Positions 1 to 8,596 are shown, numbered from the stretch's first letter. The stretch is DNA of 31,106 nt from JAAFJT01 sp043772905 (GCA_043772905.1 JAYVFS010000220.1:1-31106); one strand, 5' to 3'. The notes: generated by a model from the sequence alone, not told the origin. Program-made: numbers and translations.

Positions 1-380
1 AAAGCGAAAATGCTGACGGCAAATAGACCAAATAGGCGTATTTTAATGCTTTCGCCAAAGGATAAAAGGGCTATGAGTGGTGAGAATAATTTTTTTAAAA
101 CCGTTTCACCGAAGTAAAAAACGGCGATGTTGAGAAAGATGAATGACAACCAAGTGAGTATCACTTTTCCATCAATTAATCTATATTTAACAATAAATGG
201 CAATATATAAGCGGTTGCTGCGCAAGCGCATATACCCCATGGCGCATATAAATCTCCTTTTAACCAGTTCAGTCCCGTCCACCCTATTTTGACGACGATT
301 TCGTAAAGCCATAGGGCTTCTGCCAATATCGCTAATAAGAGAATGCCGATTAACGCCTGTTTTATTTCTTCTTTTGTCAT
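1..380 (-). CDS. Partial integral membrane protein, function unknown (3' end outside window)
   Basis: An open frame on the minus strand begins at ATG 380-378 (MTKEEIKQALIGILLLAILA...) and stays open to base 1, giving 126 codons with no stop, so the C-terminus lies outside the window. Hydrophobic stretches at about residues 9-30, 47-66, 74-92 and 100-125 suggest at least four membrane segments. I do not recognise the family. The 9/10 motif copy CCCCTCAGT at 382-390 lies one base upstream of the start codon; read on the coding strand it gives GAGGGGT directly before ATG, which might act as a ribosome-binding site. The gene is divergent from the TPR gene at 558. The competing minus-strand frame at 187-438 is a shadow of this one. 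Confidence 0.7.
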   Translation of the reverse strand, partial: MTKEEIKQALIGILLLAILAEALWLYEIVVKIGWTGLNWLKGDLYAPWGICACAATAYILPFIVKYRLIDGKVILTWLSFIFLNIAVFYFGETVLKKLFSPLIALLSFGESIKIRLFGLFAVSIFA

Positions 381-519
381 ACCCCTCAGTCATTTTTCTG
401 GCTGTAAATATATTGAACGAATTTAAAATGTTAGACATTTAGCCTTATGTTTTTTAAGAAGTGAACACTTTTACAAAAAATCTAAAATCCTTTATCTTAA
501 AATCTTTTGTCTTTGTCTC

Positions 520-527
520 TATATTTG
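520..527 (+). promoter_or_regulatory. Candidate -7 promoter element TATATTTG
   Basis: TATATTTG matches the Bacteroidota TAnnTTTG consensus and lies 30 bases upstream of ATG 558. No clear TTG is seen at the usual upstream distance, so this is tentative. Confidence 0.35.
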
Positions 528-557
528 CCCTTTCATCATAAAAACAAATACCAACTT

Positions 558-1919
558 ATGAAAGCCGATAAACCACCTAAGGATTCCAAATTTATAATTT
601 TTGTTAAAAACTTCGACCGCATCCTCCGTTTAGCAGGTCGGCTATTGATTTTAATGCTCATTATTTGGATTTTATGGGCATTTCGCAAGGCTTATATCAA
701 CGATTCGTATGTTTTTGAGCCATTCAGTGTGCCTCCTCAGTTGATTGAACGCGGCTATTCGGGCGAGGTTGTTGTGGATAAAATTATCTCAGAAATGCAT
801 ACTATCCTCTCAAAAGATTATTTTGACGAGCAAAATCCAGAGGCCTATCGCAAAATTGTGGCACAACCGACTTTGAAATTCAGTTCAGGCAGTCGGGCAG
901 GTTATTTTGATTTGGAATCTCTTTTCAAACTCGGCAAAGTGGCTTTGGGCAAAAAAGAGAATACCATCAAAGGGCATATTACCAGCGACAGCAACCACCT
1001 ATCTCTCAGTGTGAATATGTCTGATGATGCGCAATCCTCCTTGAATATCCATAAAAACAACCTCGATAGCCTTGTTAACGAAGCGGCGGTGTTTCTGATT
1101 CGCCAAACCAATCCCCAATATTTGGTCTATTATTTTATGAATAAACAAGACTTTGAGATAGCCGAAGCCCTTTTGCAAGAGATTGATTTTCAATTAAATA
1201 ACAAAAAAAAGAGCCCGACTTACAACTATGACCGCATCCAATGGTATATGAGTTGGACTTCTTTACGGCTTGCCCAACAAGACTTTGAAGGCGCATTGGC
1301 GAAAGCCGATGGGTTGCGCCAAGCCTATCCAAAGGATTTAGCAGCTGATGTGCAAACCGTCAATATCCTCATGGCGCAAGTGTTGCGCTTAGAAAATGAC
1401 AAAGCAGACCCCTCAGTATATCGGGCTATTGCGCAGCGTGCGGCTACATTAGCAACGCAAATTGAAAAGAAAAAGGAGAACAGTTTGTTTTTGGACAAAC
1501 AAAAAGCCATGGGTTTGTTGTATGCCAACTGGGCTTATTTGCTTCAAAAAACGGACTTGAATGCGCCTGATATTTTACCAAAGTATCAAAAAGCGATAAC
1601 CCTTTTACCCAATGTCTCGTTTGCCTATAACAACTTGTCGTACTATTACATGGATAAAAAAAATTACGTTGCGGCAGAAGATGCGCTTAAAAAAGCCCTT
1701 TTTGCAGAGCCTAAAGACGGTAATTCGTTGGATACTTATGCAGAAATCATGGCGATAACGGGCGATACGACGCGGTTTTATGCCTTTTTGGAAAAAGCCT
1801 TACAAAACCCAAATCCAACAGAAGGGATTACGGCTGAACGTTATGCTGTGGACAAACGTTGGGACGCATTTAGACAACAACCCCGATTTCAGAATTTGAT
1901 AAAAAAATACAAAAAGTAA
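558..1919 (+). CDS. Membrane-anchored TPR-repeat protein
   Basis: The protein has 453 residues if it starts at ATG 558 (MKADKPPKDSK). A TTG at 507 would add 17 residues but sits across the candidate promoter, so I prefer 558. A basic N-terminus is followed by one membrane helix at about residues 24-46 (LLILMLIIWILWAF), so most of the protein is probably exposed on one side of the inner membrane. The C-terminal half holds TPR-like helix pairs, for example around AQQDFEGALAKADG, YNNLSYYYMDKKNY followed by ALKKALFAEP, and LDTYAEIMAITGD. TPRs usually mediate protein contacts; no catalytic domain is visible. The stop codon overlaps the rnhB start (TAATG), implying translational coupling. A motif copy at 1409 encodes D-P-S-V. 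Confidence 0.8.
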   Translation: MKADKPPKDSKFIIFVKNFDRILRLAGRLLILMLIIWILWAFRKAYINDSYVFEPFSVPPQLIERGYSGEVVVDKIISEMHTILSKDYFDEQNPEAYRKIVAQPTLKFSSGSRAGYFDLESLFKLGKVALGKKENTIKGHITSDSNHLSLSVNMSDDAQSSLNIHKNNLDSLVNEAAVFLIRQTNPQYLVYYFMNKQDFEIAEALLQEIDFQLNNKKKSPTYNYDRIQWYMSWTSLRLAQQDFEGALAKADGLRQAYPKDLAADVQTVNILMAQVLRLENDKADPSVYRAIAQRAATLATQIEKKKENSLFLDKQKAMGLLYANWAYLLQKTDLNAPDILPKYQKAITLLPNVSFAYNNLSYYYMDKKNYVAAEDALKKALFAEPKDGNSLDTYAEIMAITGDTTRFYAFLEKALQNPNPTEGITAERYAVDKRWDAFRQQPRFQNLIKKYKK

Positions 1920-2527
1920 TGAAAAAAGATATGAATCCAAAAGTAAAACCCGCACCTTTCCTCCATGCCCATCTTTTAGAAGCAGGTGTGGACGAAGCGG
2001 GACGGGGCTGTTTGGCAGGTCCTGTTTTTGCAGCAGCGGTCATTTTGCCCAAAGATTTTAACAACGATATTTTGACGGATTCAAAGATGATGACAGAAAA
2101 AAATCGCTACAAATTGCGTGATATTATTCAATCCGAAGCCCTCGCTTTTGGCGTTGCCTACGCCACAGAAGCCGAAATAGATGAACTTAATATTGCTAAT
2201 GCGTCGTATATTGCTATGAATAGAGCTATCAAATTGTTGGGAAAAACACCTGAAATGTTGCTTATAGATGGTAAATACTACAAACCTTATGGCTTAGAGA
2301 TACCTTTCAATTGCATTATCAAGGGCGACCTAAAATTTGCAGCGATAGCAGCGGCATCGGTTTTAGCCAAAACCTATAGAGATGATTGGATGAAAAATTT
2401 GACCCCTCACTATCCAGAGTATGCGTGGGACATTAACAAAGGTTATCCGACAAAACAGCATCGCACAGCGATTTTGAAGTTGGGTGCGACGCCTTATCAC
2501 CGAAAAACGTTTCGCTTGTTAGCATAA
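1919..2527 (+). CDS. rnhB: Ribonuclease HII
   Basis: RNase HII nicks the RNA strand of RNA-DNA hybrids and starts removal of misincorporated ribonucleotides. The 202-residue length is normal for the family. Diagnostic signatures are visible: GVDEAGRGCLAGPV (D25, E26), LLIDGKY (D117), KGD around 135-137, and SVLAKTYRDDWM (D155), giving the acidic D-E-D-D active site. KGYPTKQH near residues 174-181 is the usual C-terminal signature. The start ATG at 1919 shares one base with the upstream stop; an in-frame ATG at 1931 is an alternative, since the first residues lie before the conserved core. The gene ends just before a hairpin terminator at 2532-2568. Confidence 0.96.
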   Translation: MKKDMNPKVKPAPFLHAHLLEAGVDEAGRGCLAGPVFAAAVILPKDFNNDILTDSKMMTEKNRYKLRDIIQSEALAFGVAYATEAEIDELNIANASYIAMNRAIKLLGKTPEMLLIDGKYYKPYGLEIPFNCIIKGDLKFAAIAAASVLAKTYRDDWMKNLTPHYPEYAWDINKGYPTKQHRTAILKLGATPYHRKTFRLLA

Positions 2528-2531
2528 AAAA

Positions 2532-2568
2532 AAAAGCAGTGAATGACTGAACGCCACCCACTGCTTTT
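2532..2568. terminator. Bidirectional terminator between convergent genes
   Basis: A 10-bp stem (AAAAGCAGTG 2532-2541 with CACTGCTTTT 2559-2568) has A-tracts on the left and T-tracts on the right. It lies between rnhB and the convergent gene ending at 2612, so it can serve both. Confidence 0.8.
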
Positions 2569-2611
2569 AACCCTATGAACAAGTCTGAAAATATTTTCTC
2601 AATATGATCTC

Positions 2612-3607
2612 TTATTTCAATTCAAAGGCATTTGTACCTGCCAAGTAGCCTTTGTTATAGACTTCAAGCGTGTATTTGCCTTTTGAAAGATTGGTGTTGC
2701 CTTTAGCATCCCAAATTGCACAAACGTCTTCGCCTTCATTTTTGAATTCGATTTGTTTAGTCGTTGTGTACTGAACTTCTTTGCCGTCTTTAAGTTTTAA
2801 AACACCACCACCACTTGATTGCGTTGCAATAGCGACACCTGTTGGGTCAATGATGCGTAGATAAAACGTTTCACTGCCTGGGTCAACGACTTGATTGTCA
2901 ACTGCTTTAAAGCAGAATTTCAATCGGTCAATGTTTTTAGCGTGTGTGCGTTCTTTTTCTTTTCCGCTTTCACGAACTTTGAAACCTTGGATAGAGAGTT
3001 GAGCCACTTTTACAACAGAGCCCATTTCTGTTTTTTTAGCCAAAATCGCTTTTTCAGCTTGAATCTTTGCATTTTCAGATTCAACAGCTGCTTTTTGGGT
3101 AATGACTTGCTCTTTTTCTGCTTGCTCCTTAGTCAAGTTTTCTTGAAGGTTCGTTTTCTCCGTCGTTAAGACGGTTACTTGCTCACCCAACATTTTTTTG
3201 TCTTGCTCAAGTTCCGCAATTTTAGCAACATAGCCTTCTGCTTCCGCTTTGAAACGCGCCATTTCTGCCTTGACACCATTGTAATCTTTCTTACTAATCA
3301 TACCCGCAATTTGATTTTTGCGTCTTGTCAACTCCTCTTTTTGAGCGTCAATGAGGGAATTCAACTCTGTGTTTTTACCCTTCATTTCCTCCAATTGAGC
3401 GATAGCATCTTTATATTGCTGCTCGAGTTGTACATTGAGATCTTCTTCTTTTTTAAGTTCTGTCGTCAATGTCGTTGATTCCGCTTTTTTATTACTCAAA
3501 CTGACCCAAGTGGCGATGTTTGTGCCGAATAAAGCGATAATACCTGCAATTGCCCAAGGCAATAATTTTTTAGCTCTTGAATCAGAGCCTTCATTTTGAT
3601 AAGCCAT
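2612..3607 (-). CDS. Membrane-anchored coiled-coil protein, function unknown
   Basis: The protein has 331 residues. A short polar N-terminus leads into one membrane helix at about 16-36 (LLPWAIAGIIALFGTNIATW). A long Glu/Lys/Gln-rich coiled coil follows at about 40-195, with repeated heptad-like runs. The C-terminal domain (about 200-331) is rich in beta-type residues and ends LEVYNKGYLAGTNAFELK, which looks extracytoplasmic. The architecture suggests a periplasmic coiled-coil spacer with a folded tip, but I recognise no named family and propose no function. A candidate -7 box lies at 3711-3718. It ends opposite rnhB across a shared terminator. Confidence 0.8.
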   Translation of the reverse strand: MAYQNEGSDSRAKKLLPWAIAGIIALFGTNIATWVSLSNKKAESTTLTTELKKEEDLNVQLEQQYKDAIAQLEEMKGKNTELNSLIDAQKEELTRRKNQIAGMISKKDYNGVKAEMARFKAEAEGYVAKIAELEQDKKMLGEQVTVLTTEKTNLQENLTKEQAEKEQVITQKAAVESENAKIQAEKAILAKKTEMGSVVKVAQLSIQGFKVRESGKEKERTHAKNIDRLKFCFKAVDNQVVDPGSETFYLRIIDPTGVAIATQSSGGGVLKLKDGKEVQYTTTKQIEFKNEGEDVCAIWDAKGNTNLSKGKYTLEVYNKGYLAGTNAFELK

Positions 3608-4042
3608 AACTGTCTGTTTTTAATTGTTTTTTACGAATAAATGTTTTTGTTTTTGTATTTATAAAATCGCAATATACTCTACGAGTTACCTTATATGACT
3701 GCGCCTGCCACAAATGTAATGGAATCTATTGTACGTTTTTAAAAATTGTAAAGTTTTGAACCGATATTCGAGTTGATTTTTTTATGTATTATACGACAAA
3801 ATAAAAAATGAATGTAAGTTGTTCAATGATGAGAATGAAAGCGTAGGTTTGTCCCCTCGTGCATGTCTTTTAGTAATTTGTTTATACAAACGTGACCTAT
3901 TGCACTTTATTATTTTTTTTCTTTACTTTTTTTCAAAAAAACGATTTAATTTTTTTTAAACAATTGATTATCAACGATTTAATTTTTAAAAAAAATATTA
4001 AAATTTGTAAAATTTCTTTTTAAAATTTCACAATATACTATT
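3608..4042. other. AT-rich divergent intergenic region, 435 bp
   Basis: This region separates the divergent genes at 3607 and 4043. On the minus strand TACATTTG (3718-3711) fits the Bacteroidota -7 box and would give a leader of about 100 bases for the coiled-coil gene; no good TTG is seen upstream of it. The right part (about 3900-4042) is almost pure A/T with T- and A-runs, a likely flexible or bent promoter region for the exonuclease gene. I see no open frame of note, no RNA gene and no copy of the 10-mer. Confidence 0.5.
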
Positions 4043-4798
4043 ATGCTTGATTTTATTGACATCACAAACATCCTTTTTTTCGATATCGAAACCGCACCAG
4101 CCACCCCTCAGTATAGCGACCTCGACGAGACGTGGCAAGAGCTTTGGCACATCAAAGCGGCTCAAATACTGAAAAAGCCAAAAAATGAAACAACAGATGA
4201 AGATGCGGCACAAGTTTATGAGCGAGCAGGTATTTATGCCGAATTTGGACGCATTGTCTGCATTTCAGTCGGTATTTTTGTACGAAACAAGGAAACAGGC
4301 GATTTAACCGTCCGTTTAAAGTCTTATGCCTCAACCGATGAAGCGGCTTTGCTGAAAGACTTTTCGGAATTAATGGTCAAACATTATAACAATGCAGATC
4401 GACAATTTATGTGCGGTCATAATATTAAGGAGTTTGATGTGCCTTATATTTGTCGCCGAATGATGATTCATCAAATGCCTTTCCCTAAAATGTTTGATAT
4501 TACGGGCAAAAAGCCTTGGGAAACGAAACATTTGCTCGACACAATGGATTTATGGAAATTTGGCGATGGTAAAAACTATACGTCACTCAAATTGCTCGCA
4601 GCGACTTTTGGCTTCCCCTCCCCCAAAGACGATATTGATGGTTCACAAGTCGGACGCATTTTTCACGAAGAAGGCGATGTTGAACGCATTGCTGTTTATT
4701 GTGAAAAAGACGTTGTGGCGGTTATGCAACTCATGTTGCGCTATAAACGGATGCCTTTGCGGTTGACCATTGACGGAAAAGTGATTGCTGAAAGTTAA
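4043..4798 (+). CDS. PolB-related DEDDy 3'-5' exonuclease
   Basis: The 251-residue protein carries the three exonuclease motifs of the DEDD superfamily: FFDIETAP (D14, E16), CGHNIKEFDVPY (D132), and YCEKDVVAVMQL (Y219, D223), the last marking the DEDDy branch. This matches the family of free-standing exonucleases related to DNA polymerase B proofreading domains, which would digest single-stranded 3' ends in DNA repair. No polymerase domain is attached. Motif copy 4104-4113 lies near the N-terminus between Exo I and the next helix and reads T-P-Q-Y (residues 21-24). The gene is followed by a strong hairpin at 4806-4838. Confidence 0.85.
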   Translation: MLDFIDITNILFFDIETAPATPQYSDLDETWQELWHIKAAQILKKPKNETTDEDAAQVYERAGIYAEFGRIVCISVGIFVRNKETGDLTVRLKSYASTDEAALLKDFSELMVKHYNNADRQFMCGHNIKEFDVPYICRRMMIHQMPFPKMFDITGKKPWETKHLLDTMDLWKFGDGKNYTSLKLLAATFGFPSPKDDIDGSQVGRIFHEEGDVERIAVYCEKDVVAVMQLMLRYKRMPLRLTIDGKVIAES

Positions 4799-4805
4799 GC
4801 TAACA

Positions 4806-4838
4806 ACGGTCGGGGAACTTTGAAAGTTCCCCGACCGT
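4806..4838. terminator. Strong GC-rich hairpin after the exonuclease gene
   Basis: A perfect 15-bp stem (ACGGTCGGGGAACTT, 4806-4820, with 4824-4838) has a three-base loop. It begins 8 bases after the stop codon. No T-run follows, so it may be a transcript-stabilising or weakly terminating hairpin. Confidence 0.6.
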
Positions 4839-4877
4839 ATGCGAATCAATTTTAAAATAATATTAATTTATAAAATC

Positions 4878-5621
4878 ATGAAAATCAAAATCTTATCCAT
4901 TGCACTCTTATGGGTTTCCATAAACAATCTATCAGCACAAAGTGTTGCCTACTCTGTCAAAGGTGGCTTAACGGCAGCCAATCAACGATTCGATGGTGGT
5001 GGTACATACAATAATAGTTTACTTTTCAAATATCATGGGGCATTGTCCATCGAAAATGCGCCCGACGACCCAACGTCTGTTCTTTTTGCTCAAATAGGTT
5101 ATCACACTCGTGGACATGCGCGACGTTATCAGCGTGGCATTTATTTTAACCCTCAAACCCAACAATTAGAAGAAACCAAAGGCTCAACCGAAAAATTTGT
5201 CTTTAATAATCTTGCGCTTATCGTCGGCGTAAAGCGTCGGGGCGTTTTGAACAACGAAAGAGCCTACTATGCAGTAGGGTTACGTGCTGAATATACAGTA
5301 AAAACGAACCTTTCCGATTTGAATAATCTGCCAAGTATCTATTCACTATACTATCCGACTAATGATTTTGTAAAAAAATTCAACTATGGCTTGACGTTAA
5401 GCGGTGGTTATGAGTTTCCTTTTTCTGATTTAACAGGTGGTTTCGTTGAGTTGAGTATTCATCCTGATATATCACGCCAATATTTCCAACCGCCCATTGT
5501 GGTCAATGCAACAATTAATGGTGAAACCATCGGAACAATACCCGAACAAAGCATACGCAACTTGACGTTTGAACTCACTCTCGGCTTCCGTTTCTTACGC
5601 AAAGTGGTTTATGTGGATTAA
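4878..5621 (+). CDS. Outer-membrane beta-barrel protein, PorT-like
   Basis: The start at ATG 4878 gives a clear signal peptide (MKIKILSIALLWVSINNLSAQ, cleavage after about residue 21); an upstream ATG at 4839 overlaps the preceding hairpin and would spoil the signal. The mature part of about 225 residues alternates hydrophobic and polar residues with aromatic girdles and ends GFRFLRKVVYVD, as in small outer-membrane barrels of Bacteroidota. Function is unknown; such proteins are often annotated as PorT-like or outer membrane beta-barrel domain proteins. The gene stands alone between hairpins. Confidence 0.7.
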   Translation: MKIKILSIALLWVSINNLSAQSVAYSVKGGLTAANQRFDGGGTYNNSLLFKYHGALSIENAPDDPTSVLFAQIGYHTRGHARRYQRGIYFNPQTQQLEETKGSTEKFVFNNLALIVGVKRRGVLNNERAYYAVGLRAEYTVKTNLSDLNNLPSIYSLYYPTNDFVKKFNYGLTLSGGYEFPFSDLTGGFVELSIHPDISRQYFQPPIVVNATINGETIGTIPEQSIRNLTFELTLGFRFLRKVVYVD

Positions 5622-5674
5622 CTTTTCGTCCAAAAACCGTAAAAATGCGTCGAAAAAGCGATATTTTTCAATAT

Positions 5675-5708
5675 TTGTAGGGGCAACACAGAGACTTTTA
5701 TATCTTTG
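5675..5708 (+). promoter_or_regulatory. Candidate icd promoter (TTG / TATCTTTG)
   Basis: TTG at 5675-5677 is followed after 23 bases by TATCTTTG at 5701-5708, matching the Bacteroidota promoter pattern with a long spacer. The predicted start near 5714 leaves a leader of about 140 bases holding a motif copy (5723) and the hairpin at 5760-5794. Confidence 0.5.
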
Positions 5709-5759
5709 CCTTGCTTTTTTACCCCCTCAGTAAAATAAGCCTTTTTTGTAATTATATAG

Positions 5760-5794
5760 AGGAGACCACAGATTGTACAAATCTGTGGTCTCCT
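5760..5794. other. Perfect hairpin in the icd leader
   Basis: A 15-bp perfect stem (AGGAGACCACAGATT at 5760-5774 with 5780-5794) encloses a five-base loop, 62 bases before the icd start. No T-run follows on the plus strand. It may terminate the upstream gene, or act in the icd leader if the promoter at 5675-5708 is used. Confidence 0.6.
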
Positions 5795-5856
5795 GATAAA
5801 AGTTACCATTTTTTATAAAAAACGAAATTTCTTCTATTAAAAACTCATCATTCGAC

Positions 5857-7188
5857 ATGACTGGTTCAAAAATTACAATTAGAAATGGCAAATTGAAAGT
5901 GCCAAACGACCCTATTATCCCATTCATTGAAGGCGACGGTACTGGACCCGATATCTGGCGTTCATCTGTCCGCGTCATTGATGCTGCCGTTGAAAAAGCG
6001 TATAAAGGCAAAAAGAAAATCGTCTGGGAAGAAGTCCTTGCTGGCGAAAAAGCCTTCAACAAGACAGGTAACTGGTTACCTGACGAAACGCTTGACATCA
6101 TCCGCGACCGCCTTATCGCTATCAAAGGACCTTTGACGACACCTGTTGGCGGTGGCATTCGCTCGCTCAATGTGGCTTTGCGTCAAATCCTCGATCTATA
6201 TGTGTGTTTGCGCCCTGTGCGGTGGTTTGAAGGCGTGCCTTCTCCTGTCAAGCATCCTGAACTCGTGGATATGGTTATTTTTCGTGAAAATACTGAAGAC
6301 ATTTATGCGGGTATCGAATATGCCGCTGGTTCTGAAGATGCGGCTAAAGTGATGAAGTTTATTCAAAAAAACTTCCCAAAAGCTTTTGATAAAATCCGTT
6401 TCGGTACAACTGCGAAAGTTAAAGAATACAACAAAGCAGCTGGTTTGAAAGGAGCATCTAATGATGTAATGGTTGGTTTGGGCATCAAACCTGTCTCAAA
6501 AGCTGGTACTGAACGCCTTGTTCGCTCTTCGATTGAATATTGTATAACGCAAGGACGCAAGTCTTTGACCATCGTTCACAAAGGCAATATCATGAAATTT
6601 ACTGAGGGGGGCTTCCGTGACTGGGCTTACGCTGTTGCTGAAAAAGAATTTGGTGACAAAGTCTTTACTTGGCAAGAATACGACCGCATTAAAGCAGCAA
6701 GCGGTGCAGCAGCAGCTGACGCAGCACAAAAAGAAGCTTTGGCATCTGGTAAAGTATTGGTGAAAGATGCGATTGCAGACATTGCTTTGCAGCAAGTTTT
6801 GACACGTCCTACGGATTTTGATGTCATTGCAACGCTTAACCTGAACGGTGATTATTTGTCAGATGCATTGGCGGCACAAGTTGGTGGCATCGGTATTGCG
6901 CCAGGTGCAAACATCAACTACGTAACAGGACATGCGATTTTTGAAGCAACACATGGTACAGCACCTAAATATGCTGGACTTGATGTCGTCAATCCATCAT
7001 CTGTCTTGTTGTCAGCAGTTATGATGCTCGATTATATGGGCTGGAACAAAGCAGGTGAGTTGATCGTGAAAGGTATTGAAAAATCAATCACCGCGAAACG
7101 TGTCACTTACGATTTTGAACGCCTGATGGAAGGCGCAACAAAATTGAAATGCTCTGAATTTGGCGATGAAGTCATTAAGAATATGTAA
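5857..7188 (+). CDS. icd: NADP-dependent isocitrate dehydrogenase
   Basis: It converts isocitrate and NADP+ to 2-oxoglutarate, CO2 and NADPH in the TCA cycle. The 443-residue sequence is of the E. coli Icd type: IPFIEGDGTGPDI at the N-terminus, GGGIRSLNVALRQ with the isocitrate-binding and phosphorylatable serine equivalent S103 plus N105 and R109, R119, VIFRENTEDIY (R143, Y150), HKGNIMKFTEGGFRDW, NLNGDYLSDALAAQVGG, and HGTAPKYAG whose Lys-Tyr pair marks NADP specificity. It is longer than E. coli Icd (416), mainly through an extra segment around residues 166-205 (KAFDKIRFGTTAKVKEYNKA). Motif copy 6600-6609 (minus orientation) falls on the conserved T-E-G-G. Confidence 0.96.
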   Translation: MTGSKITIRNGKLKVPNDPIIPFIEGDGTGPDIWRSSVRVIDAAVEKAYKGKKKIVWEEVLAGEKAFNKTGNWLPDETLDIIRDRLIAIKGPLTTPVGGGIRSLNVALRQILDLYVCLRPVRWFEGVPSPVKHPELVDMVIFRENTEDIYAGIEYAAGSEDAAKVMKFIQKNFPKAFDKIRFGTTAKVKEYNKAAGLKGASNDVMVGLGIKPVSKAGTERLVRSSIEYCITQGRKSLTIVHKGNIMKFTEGGFRDWAYAVAEKEFGDKVFTWQEYDRIKAASGAAAADAAQKEALASGKVLVKDAIADIALQQVLTRPTDFDVIATLNLNGDYLSDALAAQVGGIGIAPGANINYVTGHAIFEATHGTAPKYAGLDVVNPSSVLLSAVMMLDYMGWNKAGELIVKGIEKSITAKRVTYDFERLMEGATKLKCSEFGDEVIKNM

Positions 7189-7216
7189 TTCTGAAATGAA
7201 ATATATAGCGTTTTTG

Positions 7217-7247
7217 AAAAATGCCCTGATTCTGTCGGGGCATTTTT
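7217..7247 (+). terminator. Rho-independent terminator of icd
   Basis: The 10-bp stem AAAAATGCCC (7217-7226) with GGGCATTTTT (7238-7247) continues into a T-run, 28 bases after the icd stop. Confidence 0.85.
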
Positions 7248-7317
7248 TCGTTAAAACCAGTCATTTTCGTAAACCAATCGAATCCGTCCAAACAGTGGTC
7301 ACCTTAAACATCATCTA

Positions 7318-8409
7318 TCAAAACGCCTCACCAATAGTCAAATAAAACCCACTTGATTTGTAGCCAATACCATAATCCGCTCGAATATTAATATGTTGCG
7401 CTTTGTCAATCGTAAACCGCAGACCCGTACCAAAATTATAACGTACATTATCCAAAGACCATCCAGAAAGTTTATCCGTCACCTCGCCCAAACCACCAAA
7501 AATAACGCCCCCAAACCGTTTATACAAAGGAAAACGCCACTCACTTTGCAGCAACAACAAATTGTTATCACGATATTTACCTTCAAAATAACCCCTCAGT
7601 CGCTTCGTTCCGCCAATCACTGGCATTTGATGAAAAGGCACATCACCAAACGATAAAACGGCTGCCGCATTAACAGCCACCACACTGTTTTTACCAATCG
7701 GAAAATATCGAGACGCATCAACAGACAACCTTTGATATGCGAAATCACTGCCAGTCAGTTGTCCTTCCCCATACAAATAAGCTTCTAAAACGTAGCCGTT
7801 TCGAGGAAAAAACAAGGCATCACGCGTATCATAATTGAGTTGTGTGCCAATGCCTGAAACACGTCCACCCGTTGCACCTGTCACTTGACGTTTATCTAAA
7901 ATGCCGCCTGAATCTACGCGGGTATATTTGAAATCATCGAAAGCATAGCGAAAACCGACAAATAAATTCGGCTTTATTTTTTTGACCGCATTGAGTCGGA
8001 AACGTGGAAAAACAGCGTTGTATTTTTCAATATAGTCAGGCGAAATATTGTTGCCCGTACCGAAAAAATTAAAAACATAGCGATAATAACCCACTTCGCC
8101 GCTAATCCAATAGGCTTGATTGCGTGGAAAAAGTTGGAACGGAAAGTACAGCAGCAATTGATTGAGTTGTGTATAAACTGCACCGACCGTTACACTGCTG
8201 CGTCTTGCACCGATAGAATCATTTTTGAAATTAAACGTCAAAAGTCCACCAGCACCACCGCCAAATTTTGTATCTGGCGAAAAGAAAACGACGGGTAATC
8301 CAATGACTTTCAATCGATTAGGACTTTTCGGTATTGTATCTTTTTGTGCTTTTATTGTTCCTAAGGTGCAGACACACAATAAAATAAGATTAATTTTTTT
8401 CAAATTCAT
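7318..8409 (-). CDS. Omp85/BamA-type outer-membrane barrel protein
   Basis: I place the start at ATG 8409, giving 363 residues with a signal peptide (MNLKKINLILLCVCTLGTIKAQ). A longer frame from 8478 would begin inside a promoter-like box and hide the signal. The protein has the features of the bacterial surface antigen (D15) barrel: GGTKRLRGYFEGKYRDNN contains the RGY/F signature of the loop that enters the barrel, strands alternate throughout, and the chain ends FYLTIGEAF with the terminal Phe of barrel insertion signals. POTRA domains are absent, so it is a barrel-only member, not BamA itself. A 9/10 motif copy at 7592 lies just upstream of the RGY region (reading L-R-G-Y on the coding strand). 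Confidence 0.85.
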   Translation of the reverse strand: MNLKKINLILLCVCTLGTIKAQKDTIPKSPNRLKVIGLPVVFFSPDTKFGGGAGGLLTFNFKNDSIGARRSSVTVGAVYTQLNQLLLYFPFQLFPRNQAYWISGEVGYYRYVFNFFGTGNNISPDYIEKYNAVFPRFRLNAVKKIKPNLFVGFRYAFDDFKYTRVDSGGILDKRQVTGATGGRVSGIGTQLNYDTRDALFFPRNGYVLEAYLYGEGQLTGSDFAYQRLSVDASRYFPIGKNSVVAVNAAAVLSFGDVPFHQMPVIGGTKRLRGYFEGKYRDNNLLLLQSEWRFPLYKRFGGVIFGGLGEVTDKLSGWSLDNVRYNFGTGLRFTIDKAQHINIRADYGIGYKSSGFYLTIGEAF

Positions 8410-8477
8410 GTTATGTTGGCTTTTAGATTTCAGTTGTAATTTCTTAGCCGGGAACAAAAATTGGACGTATTTGCTCA

Positions 8478-8485
8478 CAAAAATA
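8478..8485 (-). promoter_or_regulatory. Candidate -7 element TATTTTTG for the Omp85-like gene
   Basis: On the minus strand TATTTTTG (8485-8478) fits TAnnTTTG and lies about 70 bases upstream of ATG 8409. It supports the shorter start. Confidence 0.45.
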
Positions 8486-8519
8486 AAAAAGAGTTCTCAC
8501 AGAAATCTCACGAGAAAAA

Positions 8520-8553
8520 CAATAGCCTCGCATCTTCCGAAACGAGGCTATTG
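8520..8553 (-). terminator. Rho-independent terminator of the Ppx/GppA-like gene
   Basis: Read on the minus strand, CAATAGCCTCG (8553-8543) pairs with CGAGGCTATTG (8530-8520) and is followed by TTTTTCTC. It lies 44 bases after the stop of the gene at 8597. Confidence 0.85.
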
Positions 8554-8596
8554 GGTATTCTAAAATCTTAAAATCTTTTGTCTTTGAACTTAATTA

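Noticed and set aside
187..438. 83-codon minus-strand frame near the window start
   Set aside because: It overlaps the better hydrophobic frame starting at 380 and reads as low-similarity basic sequence.
2403..2412. CCCCTCACTA in rnhB as a motif copy
   Set aside because: It misses the central CAGT and is explained by the local codons (T-P-H-Y); I did not count it.
7318..8478. Longer start (8478) for the Omp85-like protein
   Set aside because: It hides the signal peptide and begins within a promoter-like box.
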